Positions 54,024-63,334 are shown, counted from the stretch's first letter. The stretch is DNA of 64,000 bases from Prauserella aidingensis (GCF_024171865.1 NZ_JAMTCN010000002.1:186001-250000); one strand, 5' to 3'. A program made the numbers and translations. The notes: generated by a model not told the origin, from the sequence alone.

Positions 54024-55061
54024 ATGACGACCGGAGGAGACGGGGCGCCGGAACAAGACGCGGGCCCGGAGCGGATGGTGAGGCTGCTCGCGGGTTTCGA
54101 GGTGTCGCAGGCGTTGTACGCGGTCGCGCAGCTCGACATCGCGACGGTGATGAACGAGGGTGTGCGCGGCGTCGCCGAGATCGCGGCGAGAACGGGCACC
54201 GACGCTCTCGTCGTGAAGCGGGTCTTGCGGACGCTGGGCGACTTCGGCGTCGTGGACCAACGCGGTGACGCGGAGTTCGTCCTCACGGATTCGGGTGTGA
54301 CGCTGGCTGCGAACGTTCCCGGTTCGCTGCGCGATCTGGCGATCATGCTGATGGAAACGCATTACCTGCCGTTCGATCGGTTCGTCGAGACGGTCCGAAC
54401 AGGACGTCCGGCCGCAGAGATCTACTTCGGACAGACGTTCTTCGAGTGGCTGAACACGGAACCCGGACGAGCGGACCAGTTCAGTGCCGCCATGGCGTCG
54501 GTGACCGACGGTATGCAGGGTGACGTGTTCTCGGGCTACCGGTTGCCGGTGGGCGAGGTCGTGGCCGATCTCGGTGGCGCGGACGGGTCGGTGCTGCTTC
54601 GGCTGTTGCAGGAACATCCGGATCGCAGGGGAATCGTGCACGACCTTCCCGCGGTCGTCCCCGCGGCGCACACCCGCGTGGCAGATGCCGGGCTCGACAC
54701 CCGCGTCGATGTCGTCGGCGGCGACTTCTTCGACGACGTTCCGGTCGCCGACGTCTATCTACTGTCGACGGTGCTGCACGATTGGGACGACGAATCCTGT
54801 GCGGCCCTGTTGACGCGGATCGCGCGCACGGCGCGGGCGGGAGCGCGACTCGTCGTGGTCGAGATGATCATGCCAGAGACCGCTGAAGTGCACTCGAGCA
54901 AGCAGGTGGATCTGACGATGCTGGGAATGATCAGTGGCCGTGAGCGCACGTTGACCGAGTTCACGGACCTGCTCGCGAGCGCAGGTTTCCGACTGGATCG
55001 CGTCGTGCCGACCGCGGACACCAGCTCCTACGAGATCATCGAGGCCTCGCTCACCGGTTGA
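54024..55061 (+). CDS. SAM-dependent O-methyltransferase (polyketide/secondary-metabolite type)
   Basis: A 345-residue class I methyltransferase of the PF00891 type. An N-terminal winged-helix dimerisation domain (ALYAVAQLDIATVMNEGVRGVAEIAARTG, VKRVLRTLGDFGVVDQRGD) is followed by the SAM-binding motif VADLGGADGSVLLRLLQEHP, then HDLPAVVPAA, GDFFDDVPVADVYLLSTVLHDWDDE and the C-terminal substrate region. VLHDWDDE carries the expected catalytic His. It usually methylates hydroxyl groups of aromatic metabolites, but no biosynthetic cluster is visible nearby. The ATG is chosen for the GAGAGGG upstream. Confidence 0.88.
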   Translation: MTTGGDGAPEQDAGPERMVRLLAGFEVSQALYAVAQLDIATVMNEGVRGVAEIAARTGTDALVVKRVLRTLGDFGVVDQRGDAEFVLTDSGVTLAANVPGSLRDLAIMLMETHYLPFDRFVETVRTGRPAAEIYFGQTFFEWLNTEPGRADQFSAAMASVTDGMQGDVFSGYRLPVGEVVADLGGADGSVLLRLLQEHPDRRGIVHDLPAVVPAAHTRVADAGLDTRVDVVGGDFFDDVPVADVYLLSTVLHDWDDESCAALLTRIARTARAGARLVVVEMIMPETAEVHSSKQVDLTMLGMISGRERTLTEFTDLLASAGFRLDRVVPTADTSSYEIIEASLTG

Positions 55062-55146
55062 CCGCCCGTTGCGTTGTCCTCGGTGCCGAGCGTCCCGCGC
55101 TGAGGCAGGCATTTCTCGTTCGCGCGTGGATGTCGGGGGTTCGGCT

Positions 55147-55152
55147 TACGGT
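55147..55152 (+). promoter_or_regulatory. -10 hexamer TACGGT of a leaderless promoter
   Basis: TACGGT stands 6 nt before the GTG of the DUF1697 gene. Confidence 0.6.
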
Positions 55153-55158
55153 GGGTGT

Positions 55159-55710
55159 GTGACGTCGACCTGGTACTGCGCACTGCTGAGGGGAATCGGA
55201 CCCGGTAACCCGAACATGCGCAACGAGAAGTTGCGCGAGGTGTTCGAGAGTCTCGGATTCACCGGCGTCACGTCGGTGCTGTCGAGCGGGAACATCGTCT
55301 TCGCGACGGATTCCACGGACCCGAAGACACTCGAGGACCGGATCAGGTCCGGCCTCCGCGATGAACTGGGTATTGCCGGTGGAACCATCGTGCGCAGCCG
55401 CGCCGAGCTGCAGGACCTCATGGACACGGGATCGTTCGGCGACCTCGAGCACACCCGCGAGACGTATCTGACGGTGACGTTCCTGAAGGAGCCACCGGAT
55501 CCCGTCCCGGAATCGCTACCGGAAGTCGCCGACTCCACTGTCCGCATCGTCGGCTACGACGCCGCGGCACGCGCGGTGCTGACGGTGTCGGACAACACCG
55601 CGTCGCCTCCGTTCATGACCCTGCTGGAACGGCGATTCGGCACGGACATCACCACTCGAACCTGGCTGACCGTGCACCGCATCCTGAAACGGTTCCCGGA
55701 GCAGTCGTAG
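55159..55710 (+). CDS. DUF1697 family protein
   Basis: A 183-residue protein matching DUF1697: an N-terminal ferredoxin-like half (YCALLRGIGPGNPNMRNEKLREVFESLGFTGVTSVLSSGNIVF) and a C-terminal half (DNTASPPFMTLLERRFGTDITTRTWLTVHRILKRF). The typical GGKN of the family is replaced by GPGNPNM. The function is unknown. With the methyltransferase it forms the pair enclosed by repeat arrays E and F. Confidence 0.85.
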   Translation: MTSTWYCALLRGIGPGNPNMRNEKLREVFESLGFTGVTSVLSSGNIVFATDSTDPKTLEDRIRSGLRDELGIAGGTIVRSRAELQDLMDTGSFGDLEHTRETYLTVTFLKEPPDPVPESLPEVADSTVRIVGYDAAARAVLTVSDNTASPPFMTLLERRFGTDITTRTWLTVHRILKRFPEQS

Positions 55711-55770
55711 CCCGTGCACGGACGTGCGAGTCGCTCGTGACGAGTGTTCCCGAGCGCAGGAGTCGCGGTG

Positions 55771-55840
55771 CCTGAGCGCAGAACACGCGCCCCGGGAGCT
55801 GCAACACGCGCTCCGGGAACTGCAACACGGGTGTGTGGCG
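55771..55840 (-). repeat. 21-bp repeat array F (GTGTTGCG on - strand)
   Basis: About three units, GCAACACGSG on the + strand, lie between the convergent DUF1697 and MBOAT genes. The outer one is degenerate. The array reaches to within about 10 bp of the MBOAT stop. Confidence 0.75.
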
Positions 55841-55843
55841 GGC

Positions 55844-57280
55844 TCAGAACTGGTAGTACAGGAAAGGGCTGAAGGTGCCTGTGGCGACCAGGATCGTCGC
55901 GTAGGCGATGCCGACCGTCATGATGCCGACGCGCAGGGCGTTCGCGGGTTTCGTGCGTGCCGATTCGAGCAACGGACCCATCACTGGCGTCGCGGGCAGC
56001 ACGAACACCCCGGCGGCGAGCAGCAGCAACACGAGTCGCTGGTTCGTCAGCGCGGAGGCGGCGACGTCGGTCAGCCCGTCGAAGTCCGGCGTGAACATGT
56101 GCCCGATCATCGACAGTGCCTGTGCCAGGTCGGGCGCGCGGAAGAACACCCAGCCGATGATCACCAGTACGAGCGTCAGCGCCCGCCGCGCGATCCGCGG
56201 GCCGGTCGACTCGGGCGTGCCCGCCCGGCCCGTCGCGCGTTCCAGGACGAGCAGCGCGCCGTGGTACACGCCCCAGACCACGTACGTCCACGCCGCGCCG
56301 TGCCAGAACCCCGTCAGCACGAACACGATCCACAGGTTGCGGTACGTCTTGTGGCCGCCCGAACGGTTGCCGCCGAGCGGGATGTAGACGTAGTCGCGGA
56401 ACCAGCGCGACAGCGACATGTGCCAGCGCCGCCAGAACTCGGTGATCGTCACCGCGGAGTACGGGCGGGCGAAGTTCTCCGGAAGGCGGAAGCCGAGCAT
56501 CCGGCCCAGTCCGATGGCCATGTCGGAGTAGCCGGAGAAGTCGAAGAACAGCTGCAGCGTGAACGCGATGGCGCCGAGCCAGGCGATGGCGAACGTCATC
56601 TCGTCGGCAGGCGTGGAGAAGCACGCGGCGACGAACGGAGCCAGCGAGTCGGCGATGACGGCCTTCTTGCACAGGCCCAGCGCGAACCGCGGGAACCCGG
56701 CGGCGATGTCGTCGAGCCGGTGCTGACGGTGTTGCGGCAGCTGGTCGGCGATCTCGTGGTAGCGCACGATCGGCCCGGCCGCGAGCTGCGGGAACATCGC
56801 GATGTACGTGCCGAACGACACCGGGTTGCGCAGGGCGCGCCGCTCGCCCCGGTAGATGTCGACGACGTACGAGATGTGGTGGAACGTGAAGAACGAGATG
56901 CCGATCGGCAGGGCCAGCTCGGCGACGGGGAAGTCGCCGCCGAACAGTTGCGCGAACCACGCGATCTGCTCCGTGGCGAACCCGGCGTACTTCCACACCA
57001 GCAGGATCGACAGGTCGAACCCGATCACGCCGATCAGCAACCTGCGCCTGCGCGAGCTGCCGCCCAGCCCCCAGTCGTCCGGTTCGAGCGCGGGACCGGC
57101 GAGGAAGTTCACCACCATGCAGGCGATGAGCAGCAGCGTGAACGAACCTGCGCCGGTCGCGTAGAAGACGAGACTGCCGACGGCGATGATGCCGTTGCGC
57201 CACGCCCGCGGGCACACCAGCACCGCGACGAGCATCGCGGGCAGGAAGTACCACAGGAACAGTGGTGAAACGAACGACAT
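55844..57280 (-). CDS. MBOAT-family O-acyltransferase (AlgI-like)
   Basis: A 478-residue membrane-bound O-acyltransferase with about ten hydrophobic helices. PIGISFFTFHHISYVVDIYRGE, GYSDMAIGLGRMLGF and FWRRWHMSLSRWFRDYVYIPLGGNR are AlgI/DltB signatures, and the catalytic His327 is in FWHGAAWTYVVWG with a second His at 340 (VYHG). AlgI moves acetyl groups across the membrane for polysaccharide O-acetylation; the AlgX-like protein at 48.5 kb is its probable partner. It follows rlmB in the same direction with its own likely promoter. Confidence 0.9.
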   Translation of the reverse strand: MSFVSPLFLWYFLPAMLVAVLVCPRAWRNGIIAVGSLVFYATGAGSFTLLLIACMVVNFLAGPALEPDDWGLGGSSRRRRLLIGVIGFDLSILLVWKYAGFATEQIAWFAQLFGGDFPVAELALPIGISFFTFHHISYVVDIYRGERRALRNPVSFGTYIAMFPQLAAGPIVRYHEIADQLPQHRQHRLDDIAAGFPRFALGLCKKAVIADSLAPFVAACFSTPADEMTFAIAWLGAIAFTLQLFFDFSGYSDMAIGLGRMLGFRLPENFARPYSAVTITEFWRRWHMSLSRWFRDYVYIPLGGNRSGGHKTYRNLWIVFVLTGFWHGAAWTYVVWGVYHGALLVLERATGRAGTPESTGPRIARRALTLVLVIIGWVFFRAPDLAQALSMIGHMFTPDFDGLTDVAASALTNQRLVLLLLAAGVFVLPATPVMGPLLESARTKPANALRVGIMTVGIAYATILVATGTFSPFLYYQF

Positions 57281-57310
57281 CCGGCGGGCCCCCTCGGCTG
57301 ATCCGAAGTG

Positions 57311-57316
57311 ACCCTA
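57311..57316 (-). promoter_or_regulatory. -10 hexamer TAGGGT upstream of the MBOAT gene
   Basis: On the minus strand TAGGGT lies 30 nt before the MBOAT ATG, which has a G-rich ribosome binding site (GAGGGGG), so this transcript has a short leader. Confidence 0.5.
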
Positions 57317-57448
57317 GCTCAGCGGGGAGCCGGGCACGGCCGATACCGGCACGTTCCCGAGTCGTGCTTCACACCCACCGGCCGGCCACGAGGCACGCGC
57401 GCCGGGTGTCGGGCTGCGGCCGAGGCGGAGAGCGTCGCCTCGGGTCCG

Positions 57449-58417
57449 TCAGACGCGGCCCGCTGTCCGCCTGCGCCGGGCGACCTCGGCCATCAGGACG
57501 GCCGCGGCCACCGACGCGTTGAGCGATTCGACCTCGGGCGACATCGGGATCGACACGGTGACGTCGCAGTTCTCGCGGACCAGCCGGGACAGTCCACGTC
57601 CCTCGGAGCCGAGGACGATCACCAGCGGCTCGGTGGCGACGTCCAGACCGTCGATGTCGAGCGTGGCGTCCGCGTCGAGCCCGGCGATCATGACGCCTTC
57701 GGACGCCCACGCCTGCAGCTGCCGCGTCAGGTTCGTGGCCACCGCCACCGGAAGTTTGGCCGCGGTACCTGCGCTGGTCCGCCACGCCACGGCCGTCATG
57801 CCGGCGCTGCGCCGCTGCGGCAGCAGCACGCCGTGGGCACCGAACGCGGCGGCCGAGCGGATGACGGCGCCGAGGTTGCGCGGGTCGGTGACACCGTCGA
57901 GCGCGACGATCAGCGGCGGGTCACCCGCGTCGCGGGCGGCGGCGAGCAGGTCGTCGGGGTGCGCGTACTCGAACGGCGGCACCTGCAGGCCGACCCCCTG
58001 GTGCACGGCGCCGCCGGTCTTGCGGTCCAGCTCGTCGCGCGGCACCTCGAGGATCGAGATGCCCTTGTCGGCCGCGAGCTGCACGGCCTCCTTGACGCGG
58101 TCGTCGGCGTCGATGTTCAGCGCGACGTACAGCGCGGTCGCCGGAACGCCGGTGCGCAGCGATTCGACCACCGGATTGCGGCCCGCGATGATCTCCGGGC
58201 TGTCGGCGGCCTTCTTCTGCGCGCGCTGCCGGTTGTCCTCGCGCTTGGCCTGCTGAGCGGCCTTCTTCTGCTTCGGGTGCCCGGGGCGGTTCTCGCCCTT
58301 CGGCGTCGGGCCCTTGCCTTCGAGGCCCTTGCGGCGGTTGCCGCCGGAACCGACGACCGGGCCCTTCTTGGTGCCCTCTTTGCGGACCGCGCCGCGGCGA
58401 CGGGAGTTACCGGCCAT
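57449..58417 (-). CDS. rlmB: 23S rRNA (guanosine-2'-O-)-methyltransferase RlmB
   Basis: A 322-residue SPOUT methyltransferase. Residues 1-80 are a basic, Lys/Gln/Arg-rich extension ([20 protein letters not shown]) as in other actinobacterial members. A substrate-binding domain ([23 protein letters not shown]) follows, then the knotted catalytic domain with [30 protein letters not shown] and [20 protein letters not shown]. It 2'-O-methylates a guanosine in 23S rRNA. The ATG overlaps GAGGGAC, 5 bp downstream of cysS, so the two are co-transcribed. Confidence 0.92.
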   Translation of the reverse strand: MAGNSRRRGAVRKEGTKKGPVVGSGGNRRKGLEGKGPTPKGENRPGHPKQKKAAQQAKREDNRQRAQKKAADSPEIIAGRNPVVESLRTGVPATALYVALNIDADDRVKEAVQLAADKGISILEVPRDELDRKTGGAVHQGVGLQVPPFEYAHPDDLLAAARDAGDPPLIVALDGVTDPRNLGAVIRSAAAFGAHGVLLPQRRSAGMTAVAWRTSAGTAAKLPVAVATNLTRQLQAWASEGVMIAGLDADATLDIDGLDVATEPLVIVLGSEGRGLSRLVRENCDVTVSIPMSPEVESLNASVAAAVLMAEVARRRRTAGRV

Positions 58418-58422
58418 GTCCC

Positions 58423-59799
58423 TCAATCCCTCACTGTCCACGACGGACCATTGGGGGTGTCCTCCACCGCGATGCCCGCGGCGGTCAGCTGATCACGGAT
58501 GGCGTCCGCACGCGTGAAGTCCTTCTCGGCCCTGGCCTGCATGCGTTCGGCGAGCAGCCCGTCCACGAGCGTACCCAGCGCACGGGCCTCACCGCTGTGA
58601 CTCGCCGCCTCCTGCCACTGCTCCGACAGCGGATCCAGGCCGAGCACGTGGACCATGGCCCGCACCGACTCGGCGAACTCGCGGGCCTTCGTCTCGTCGC
58701 CCGCGTCCAGCGCGGTGTTGCCGTCGCGCACGGTGTTGTGCAGTACCGCGAACGCCTGGGGTGTGCCGAGGTCGTCGTCGAGCGCCGCGCCGAACTCCGC
58801 CGGGACCTCGCCGAGGCGCACCTCGCCGCCGACGCGGCGCAGGAACTGTTCCACGCGCCGGTACCCCTGCGCGGCCTCGGCCAGCGCTTCGTCGGAGTAC
58901 TCGATCGTCGACCGGTAGTGCGGCTGGATCAGGTAGTAGCGCAGCTCGACGGGCCTGCACTTCCGCAGCATCTCGGGGATCGCCACGATGTTGCCGAGCG
59001 ACTTCGACATCTTCTCGCCCGAGAGCGTGACCCACGCGTTGTGCAGCCAGTACCGCGCGAAGCCGTCGCCGGCCGCGTGCGACTGGGCGCGCTCGTTCTC
59101 GTGGTGCGGGAACACGAGGTCGACGCCGCCGCCGTGGATGTCGAACTCCGAACCCAGGTACGTCGTCGCCATGGCGGAGCACTCGAGGTGCCACCCGGGC
59201 CTGCCGTCGCCCCACGGTGTCGGCCACGACGGCTCACCGGGTTTGGCGGCCTTCCACAGTGTGAAATCGCGCGGGTCACGCTTGCCGTCGGCGGCCGTCT
59301 CGCCCTGCTGCACCTCGTCGGGGCGCTGGCCGGACAGCATGCCGTAGTCGGGCAGGGCGGTCACCGAGAAGTAGACGTCGCCACCGGAGACATAGGCGGC
59401 GTCGCGGTCGATGAGCCGCTGGATGAGCTCGACCATCTGCGTGACGTGGCCGGTGGCGCGCGGCGAGATCGACGGTGGCAGGCAGCCCAGCACGGTGAAG
59501 GCGTCCTCGAAGGCGCGCTCGTGCGTCGCCGCCCACTCCCACCAGGGCCTGCCCGCGTCGGCGGCCTTGGTGAGGATCTTGTCGTCGATGTCGGTGACGT
59601 TGCGGACCAGCAGCACGTCCAGTCCGTTGTGGACGAGCCAGCGGCGCAGGACGTCGTAGTTCAGCGCGCCGCGGACGTGCCCGATGTGCGGGACGCCCTG
59701 CACGGTGGCCCCGCAGACGTACATGGACGCCGTTCCGCTACGTGCGGGATGGAACTCCCGTACGTCCCTGGTCGCGGTGTCGTAGAGATGAAGGGCCAC
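58423..59799 (-). CDS. cysS: Cysteinyl-tRNA synthetase
   Basis: A 458-residue class I synthetase charging tRNA(Cys). The zinc and substrate site is built by [16 protein letters not shown] (HIGH motif), [13 protein letters not shown] and [13 protein letters not shown], and the KMSKS loop is intact ([11 protein letters not shown]). The C-terminal anticodon-binding helical domain is normal. The GTG start giving [16 protein letters not shown] is chosen because TACCAT lies 7 nt upstream. It forms an operon with rlmB. Confidence 0.96.
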   Translation of the reverse strand: MALHLYDTATRDVREFHPARSGTASMYVCGATVQGVPHIGHVRGALNYDVLRRWLVHNGLDVLLVRNVTDIDDKILTKAADAGRPWWEWAATHERAFEDAFTVLGCLPPSISPRATGHVTQMVELIQRLIDRDAAYVSGGDVYFSVTALPDYGMLSGQRPDEVQQGETAADGKRDPRDFTLWKAAKPGEPSWPTPWGDGRPGWHLECSAMATTYLGSEFDIHGGGVDLVFPHHENERAQSHAAGDGFARYWLHNAWVTLSGEKMSKSLGNIVAIPEMLRKCRPVELRYYLIQPHYRSTIEYSDEALAEAAQGYRRVEQFLRRVGGEVRLGEVPAEFGAALDDDLGTPQAFAVLHNTVRDGNTALDAGDETKAREFAESVRAMVHVLGLDPLSEQWQEAASHSGEARALGTLVDGLLAERMQARAEKDFTRADAIRDQLTAAGIAVEDTPNGPSWTVRD

Positions 59800-59806
59800 G
59801 CCCGAA

Positions 59807-59812
59807 ATGGTA
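59807..59812 (-). promoter_or_regulatory. -10 hexamer TACCAT of a leaderless cysS promoter
   Basis: On the minus strand TACCAT is followed by 7 nt and the cysS GTG. It lies between the stop of the HAD gene and cysS. Confidence 0.6.
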
Positions 59813-59816
59813 CGGG

Positions 59817-60503
59817 CTACAGCGCGCCGTGCTCGCGGAGGGCGGCGCGTAACCCGTCCGGGCGTTCGGCGGTGGGCAGCGGCTCGACCAGCGCGAACTC
59901 GCAGCCGATGTCCCGTGCGCCGCCGTCGGCGTCGGTGTGGTCGCCGATCATGAGGGTACGGTCGGCGGGCGCACCGAGGCGCTCGACCAGAATCCGGAAG
60001 ATCGCCGGGTCCGGTTTGACGTGGCCCACCTCGCAGGACAGCACGAACTCGTCGACGGAGGCGTCCAGGCCCCGCGCGGTGAACGCGGGCCGGATGTCGA
60101 ACGCGATGTTGCTCAGCACCCCGACCTTCACCCCCGAGGCCGCCAGCTGTTTCAGCACGTCGGCGGTGTCGGGATAGGGCGTCCACTCGGCGGGATCGAC
60201 GAGCCGTCGGTACAGCGCCTCGGCCTGCTCCGTGCCCGGGACGCCGCTCTGCCGGAGGATCTCCAGGTACGCCTTGTGGTGCAGCACCGGGTCGAGGTCG
60301 CGGCGCTCCCACGCGTCGCGGTGCTCCGCGTCGAGGTCGACCGTGAGCGTCACCGGCGCCGTCATGCGGCGCATCAGTTCGGCCTGCTCGTCGGCGTCGA
60401 GGGGGGTTCCGTCGTCGTCGACGAGGTCGGTGAACCACGACTGCCGGTGTTCGAGCCTGAACAGCGTCCCCGAGAAGTCGAACATCACCGCCTGAATCGC
60501 CAT
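59817..60503 (-). CDS. HAD-superfamily hydrolase with an altered motif I
   Basis: A 228-residue HAD protein (subfamily IA layout). Motif I is [10 protein letters not shown]: the nucleophile Asp is present, but the +2 general acid Asp is a Ser, unlike phosphatases (DxD). Motif II (VGVLSNI), motif III Lys ([10 protein letters not shown]) and motif IV ([16 protein letters not shown]) are intact. A helical cap lies between I and II. The change suggests a non-phosphatase activity or a slowed enzyme. The ATG is preceded by a leaderless TAGTGT. It lies between ispF and cysS, where mycobacteria have no such gene. Confidence 0.85.
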   Translation of the reverse strand: MAIQAVMFDFSGTLFRLEHRQSWFTDLVDDDGTPLDADEQAELMRRMTAPVTLTVDLDAEHRDAWERRDLDPVLHHKAYLEILRQSGVPGTEQAEALYRRLVDPAEWTPYPDTADVLKQLAASGVKVGVLSNIAFDIRPAFTARGLDASVDEFVLSCEVGHVKPDPAIFRILVERLGAPADRTLMIGDHTDADGGARDIGCEFALVEPLPTAERPDGLRAALREHGAL

Positions 60504-60510
60504 GTCGACG

Positions 60511-60516
60511 ACACTA
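60511..60516 (-). promoter_or_regulatory. -10 hexamer TAGTGT of a leaderless promoter
   Basis: On the minus strand TAGTGT is 7 nt before the HAD gene's ATG. Confidence 0.6.
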
Positions 60517-60586
60517 CCGGTGCGCACGTCCCGCGGTGATCACCGAGGCGACCGTGAGGCGGTCGTACTGCCGGAGGCCGACCGGG

Positions 60587-61054
60587 TCACCGGGGGAGGA
60601 GCAGTGCGGTGGCGATGGCGGCGACACCCTCGCCGCGTCCCGTCAGGCCGAGGCCGTCGCTGGTGGTGCCCGAGACGCTGACCGGGCCGCCGACGGCGTC
60701 CGAGAGCACCTGTTGCGCCTCGTCCCTGCGGATGCCGATCCGGGGACGGTTGCCGATGATCTGCACGACGGCGTTGCCGACACCGAAACCGGCGGTCTCG
60801 ACACGGCGGCGCACCTCTGCGAGCAGCTCCGCGCCGTGGGCGCCCGACCAGCGCGGATCGCCCGTGCCGAACACGGCACCCAGGTCGCCGAGGCCCGCGG
60901 CGGACAACAGCGCGTCGCACAGCGCGTGGGAGGCGACGTCGCCGTCGGAGTGGCCCGCGCAGCCGTCGTCGTCGGGCCACAGCAGCCCGGCCATCCAGCA
61001 CGGCCTGCCGGCTTCGATCGGATGGACGTCGACGCCTTGGCCGATCCGGGTCAT
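60587..61054 (-). CDS. ispF: 2-C-methyl-D-erythritol 2,4-cyclodiphosphate synthase
   Basis: A 155-residue IspF of the MEP isoprenoid pathway, cyclising CDP-methylerythritol phosphate. [14 protein letters not shown] and [20 protein letters not shown] supply the zinc ligands (Asp and His in DVH, His in GHSDGD), and [19 protein letters not shown] is the family end. The ATG overlaps the ispD stop by 4 bp (ATGA), so the two are translationally coupled as in related genomes. Confidence 0.95.
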   Translation of the reverse strand: MTRIGQGVDVHPIEAGRPCWMAGLLWPDDDGCAGHSDGDVASHALCDALLSAAGLGDLGAVFGTGDPRWSGAHGAELLAEVRRRVETAGFGVGNAVVQIIGNRPRIGIRRDEAQQVLSDAVGGPVSVSGTTSDGLGLTGRGEGVAAIATALLLPR

Positions 61055-61755
61055 GCGGTGTTCTCCGTACTGAGCAGTGCTTCGATGACGGCGACGTCGA
61101 ACGGGGTGCGCACACACATGCCGTGCGGGTCGCCGGGGACGGTGCGGGCCCGGCCGTCGAGCCGGGTGAGCAGCTCCACGACATCGGTGACGCCGGAGTC
61201 GTCGGTGAGCAGCTCGTCGAGGCCGCCGGCGCGGACCGCGACGGGTGTCTGCGCGTGGCGCAACAGCGACCGGTCGCGGGTGCCGTGGACGACCCCTTCC
61301 GCATCGACGACCTTGATCGTGTCGGCGACGGGTTCGACTGGCACGGCCGCCGGTGCGCCGTCGCGGACCGCGTCGACCACCGCCGCCACCACGGAGGCCG
61401 GGACGAAGGCACGCCTGGCGTCGTGGACCAGCGCGACGTCGTCCGGGCCGGGTGCCGCGGCCGTCCACGCCGCCCGTAGCGCGGTGCCGAACGCGTGCTG
61501 CGACACCTGCGCAGGTCCGGCCGCCTCACCGGGTGGATCCTGCTGCGACACGGTCCCCGGGCCGGTGGTCACCCCGTCGTCGGCGACGAACAGGACACGG
61601 TCGTCGTCGAAGGTCGGAAGGGGGCGAGCAGCACGATGCCGTGCCGATCCTGCCACGACGATCCGGTCCACGCATCCGGAGTCGAGCAGGCCGTGCACGG
61701 CATGTGACAACAACGGTTCCCCGTGAACGGGGAGCGACGCGCCGGAGCGCGCCAC
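61051..61755 (-). CDS. ispD: 2-C-methyl-D-erythritol 4-phosphate cytidylyltransferase, divergent
   Basis: A 234-residue IspD from the GTG, or 247 residues if a CTG at 61794 is used. The longer form adds [17 protein letters not shown], which aligns with the CTP-binding segment. That segment normally reads PAAGSGxR...PK; here it lacks both the Gly-rich AAG core and the Lys. Later parts are recognisable: [46 protein letters not shown] and [11 protein letters not shown]. The family's DASLVE-type loop is also altered ([11 protein letters not shown]). It presumably still supplies the neighbouring IspF, since no second ispD is visible, but its catalytic residues are atypical. Confidence 0.82.
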   Translation of the reverse strand: MARSGASLPVHGEPLLSHAVHGLLDSGCVDRIVVAGSARHRAARPLPTFDDDRVLFVADDGVTTGPGTVSQQDPPGEAAGPAQVSQHAFGTALRAAWTAAAPGPDDVALVHDARRAFVPASVVAAVVDAVRDGAPAAVPVEPVADTIKVVDAEGVVHGTRDRSLLRHAQTPVAVRAGGLDELLTDDSGVTDVVELLTRLDGRARTVPGDPHGMCVRTPFDVAVIEALLSTENTA

Positions 61756-61823
61756 GTCCCCGTTCCCGAGCGGAACCAGTGCGATGACGTTCAGGGTCGT
61801 ACGACCTTGTGCAATCGCTGGAG

Positions 61824-62315
61824 CTAGACGACCGCGGTTTCGAGAACCTCGTCGAGCAGCACCTCGGCCTTGCCTTCGTCGGTACCTTCGGCGAGCGCCA
61901 GCTCGCTCACGAGGATCTGCCGCGCCTTGGCCAGCATCCGCTTCTCACCTGCGGACAAGCCGCGGTCCTTTTCCCGCCGCCAGAGGTCGCGCACCACTTC
62001 GGCCACCTTGTTCACATCGCCGGAGGCGAGTTTCTCGAGGTTGGCCTTGTACCGACGCGACCAGTTGGTCGGTTCGTCGGTGTGGGGAGCACGCAGCACG
62101 TCGAAAACGTGATTGAGGCCGTCTTCTCCCACGACGTCACGCACACCGACGATCTCGGCGTTGTCGGCGGGAACGCGAACGGTCAGATCACCCTGCGCGA
62201 CCCTGAGGACGAGGTACTGCTTCTCCTCGCCCTTGATCACGCGGGTCTCGATCGCTTCGATGAGTGCGGCACCGTGGTGCGGGTAGACGACGGTCTCTCC
62301 GACCTTAAAAACCAT
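61824..62315 (-). CDS. carD: CarD-family RNA polymerase-binding transcription regulator
   Basis: A 163-residue CarD that binds the RNA polymerase beta subunit and stabilises open complexes at rRNA and other promoters. The RNAP-interacting Tudor-like domain is [23 protein letters not shown]..., and the DNA-binding helical domain contains [28 protein letters not shown] with the key Trp85 that wedges into the minor groove. AGAGGACAC precedes the ATG. It heads the carD-ispD-ispF unit and lies divergent from the LpqE-like gene. Confidence 0.96.
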   Translation of the reverse strand: MVFKVGETVVYPHHGAALIEAIETRVIKGEEKQYLVLRVAQGDLTVRVPADNAEIVGVRDVVGEDGLNHVFDVLRAPHTDEPTNWSRRYKANLEKLASGDVNKVAEVVRDLWRREKDRGLSAGEKRMLAKARQILVSELALAEGTDEGKAEVLLDEVLETAVV

Positions 62316-62677
62316 GTGTCCTCTGCCCCTTTCGCTGTAGCCAGCTTAGCACGTCCGACGTGTGCCCAACCAGGCGGCTGCCTTCGTCCTCGCAGGTCAG
62401 TGGGCTAATCGGACTGCCTTAGGGGCTTGACAACGACGGAATTCGCATACTCACGCAGGTGGGCCGGGATCCGTTTCCCGTCGATTTCAAATCCATTATG
62501 GACATTTTCGCCGTCCGGTTCGCGACGAAGTGCCCGGTCACGGGTGTCCACCCCTACGTGGTGTCGTACTCGCCACCACGTGATGTCCGCCCGCGGCGGC
62601 CGGGATAGTCTGCCTACCGGCCGCCTCTCCCGGGAGTGGGTGGTGACGCGTTGCAGGCGCAAGGAAGGACACGAGCA
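62316..62677. promoter_or_regulatory. Divergent regulatory region between carD and the LpqE-like gene
   Basis: On the carD side a TAAGCT -10 (62343-62348, minus strand) abuts a perfect 6-1-6 palindrome CACGTCCGACGTG (62350-62362), positioned as an operator over the promoter. On the other side TAGTCT (62606-62611) is a plausible -10 for the lipoprotein gene. No gene was found between them. Confidence 0.55.
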
Positions 62678-63223
62678 GTGAAACGTCGCATGATCGGTGC
62701 GGGCATCGCAGGTATCTCGCTCCTCGTCGCGGGATGCGGCGCAGGCCAGATCACGCAGACGGACACCCAGGTCGCGGGCGTCAACGGCGGTTCGGCCGAG
62801 GTCGGGACCATCGCCGTGCGCAACGCGGAGCTCGCCTATCCGGAGAACGTGAAGCCTGCGGCCTACCTCGAGGGCTCCGACGCCGACGTCGTCATGAGCA
62901 TCGTCAACTCCGGCGAGCAGGCCGACGAGCTGCAGTCGGTGACCACCGACGCCGCCGAGAACGTGGCGATCCAGGGTGAGACGGCCCTGCCCGCCGACAC
63001 CACGCTCGCCGTCGGCCCGGGCAAGCCGGACGCGGCCCAGCTGGACGGCGAGATGACGCTCCAGGGACTCACACGCGAGATCCGGCCCGGCCAGGACGTC
63101 ACCGCGACGCTCACGTTCCGCGACGCGGGCACGCTCGAGGTCAAGCTGCCCGTGAAGGTGTCGGACGAGCCGCGGCACGACGCGCCCTCCGAGGACGAGG
63201 GGCACGGCGGCGGAGGCCACTGA
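62678..63223 (+). CDS. LpqE-like lipoprotein
   Basis: A 181-residue lipoprotein with signal MKRRMIGAGIAGISLLVAGC (lipidated Cys20). The mature part is a beta-rich domain (EVGTIAVRNAELAYPENV, DVVMSIVNSGEQADELQSVTTDAAENVAIQG, GQDVTATLTFRDAGTLEVKLPV) typical of the LpqE family, which is distantly related to PCu(A)C copper chaperones. The His/Met copper motif of true PCu(A)C proteins is absent, but the tail DEGHGGGGH could bind metal. AAGGAAGGA precedes the GTG start. It is positioned between carD and radA as in H37Rv (Rv3584). Confidence 0.82.
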   Translation: MKRRMIGAGIAGISLLVAGCGAGQITQTDTQVAGVNGGSAEVGTIAVRNAELAYPENVKPAAYLEGSDADVVMSIVNSGEQADELQSVTTDAAENVAIQGETALPADTTLAVGPGKPDAAQLDGEMTLQGLTREIRPGQDVTATLTFRDAGTLEVKLPVKVSDEPRHDAPSEDEGHGGGGH

Positions 63224-63334
63224 GCCACTCCCGCCGGTGCCGGGGCCGCCGACGGTGCTGCGCCGGCAGTCCGCGCCGGGGCCGGTGACGCCTCGATGAC
63301 AGGACTGCGCCGCCGGACTGTCGGTGGTGGTCGA

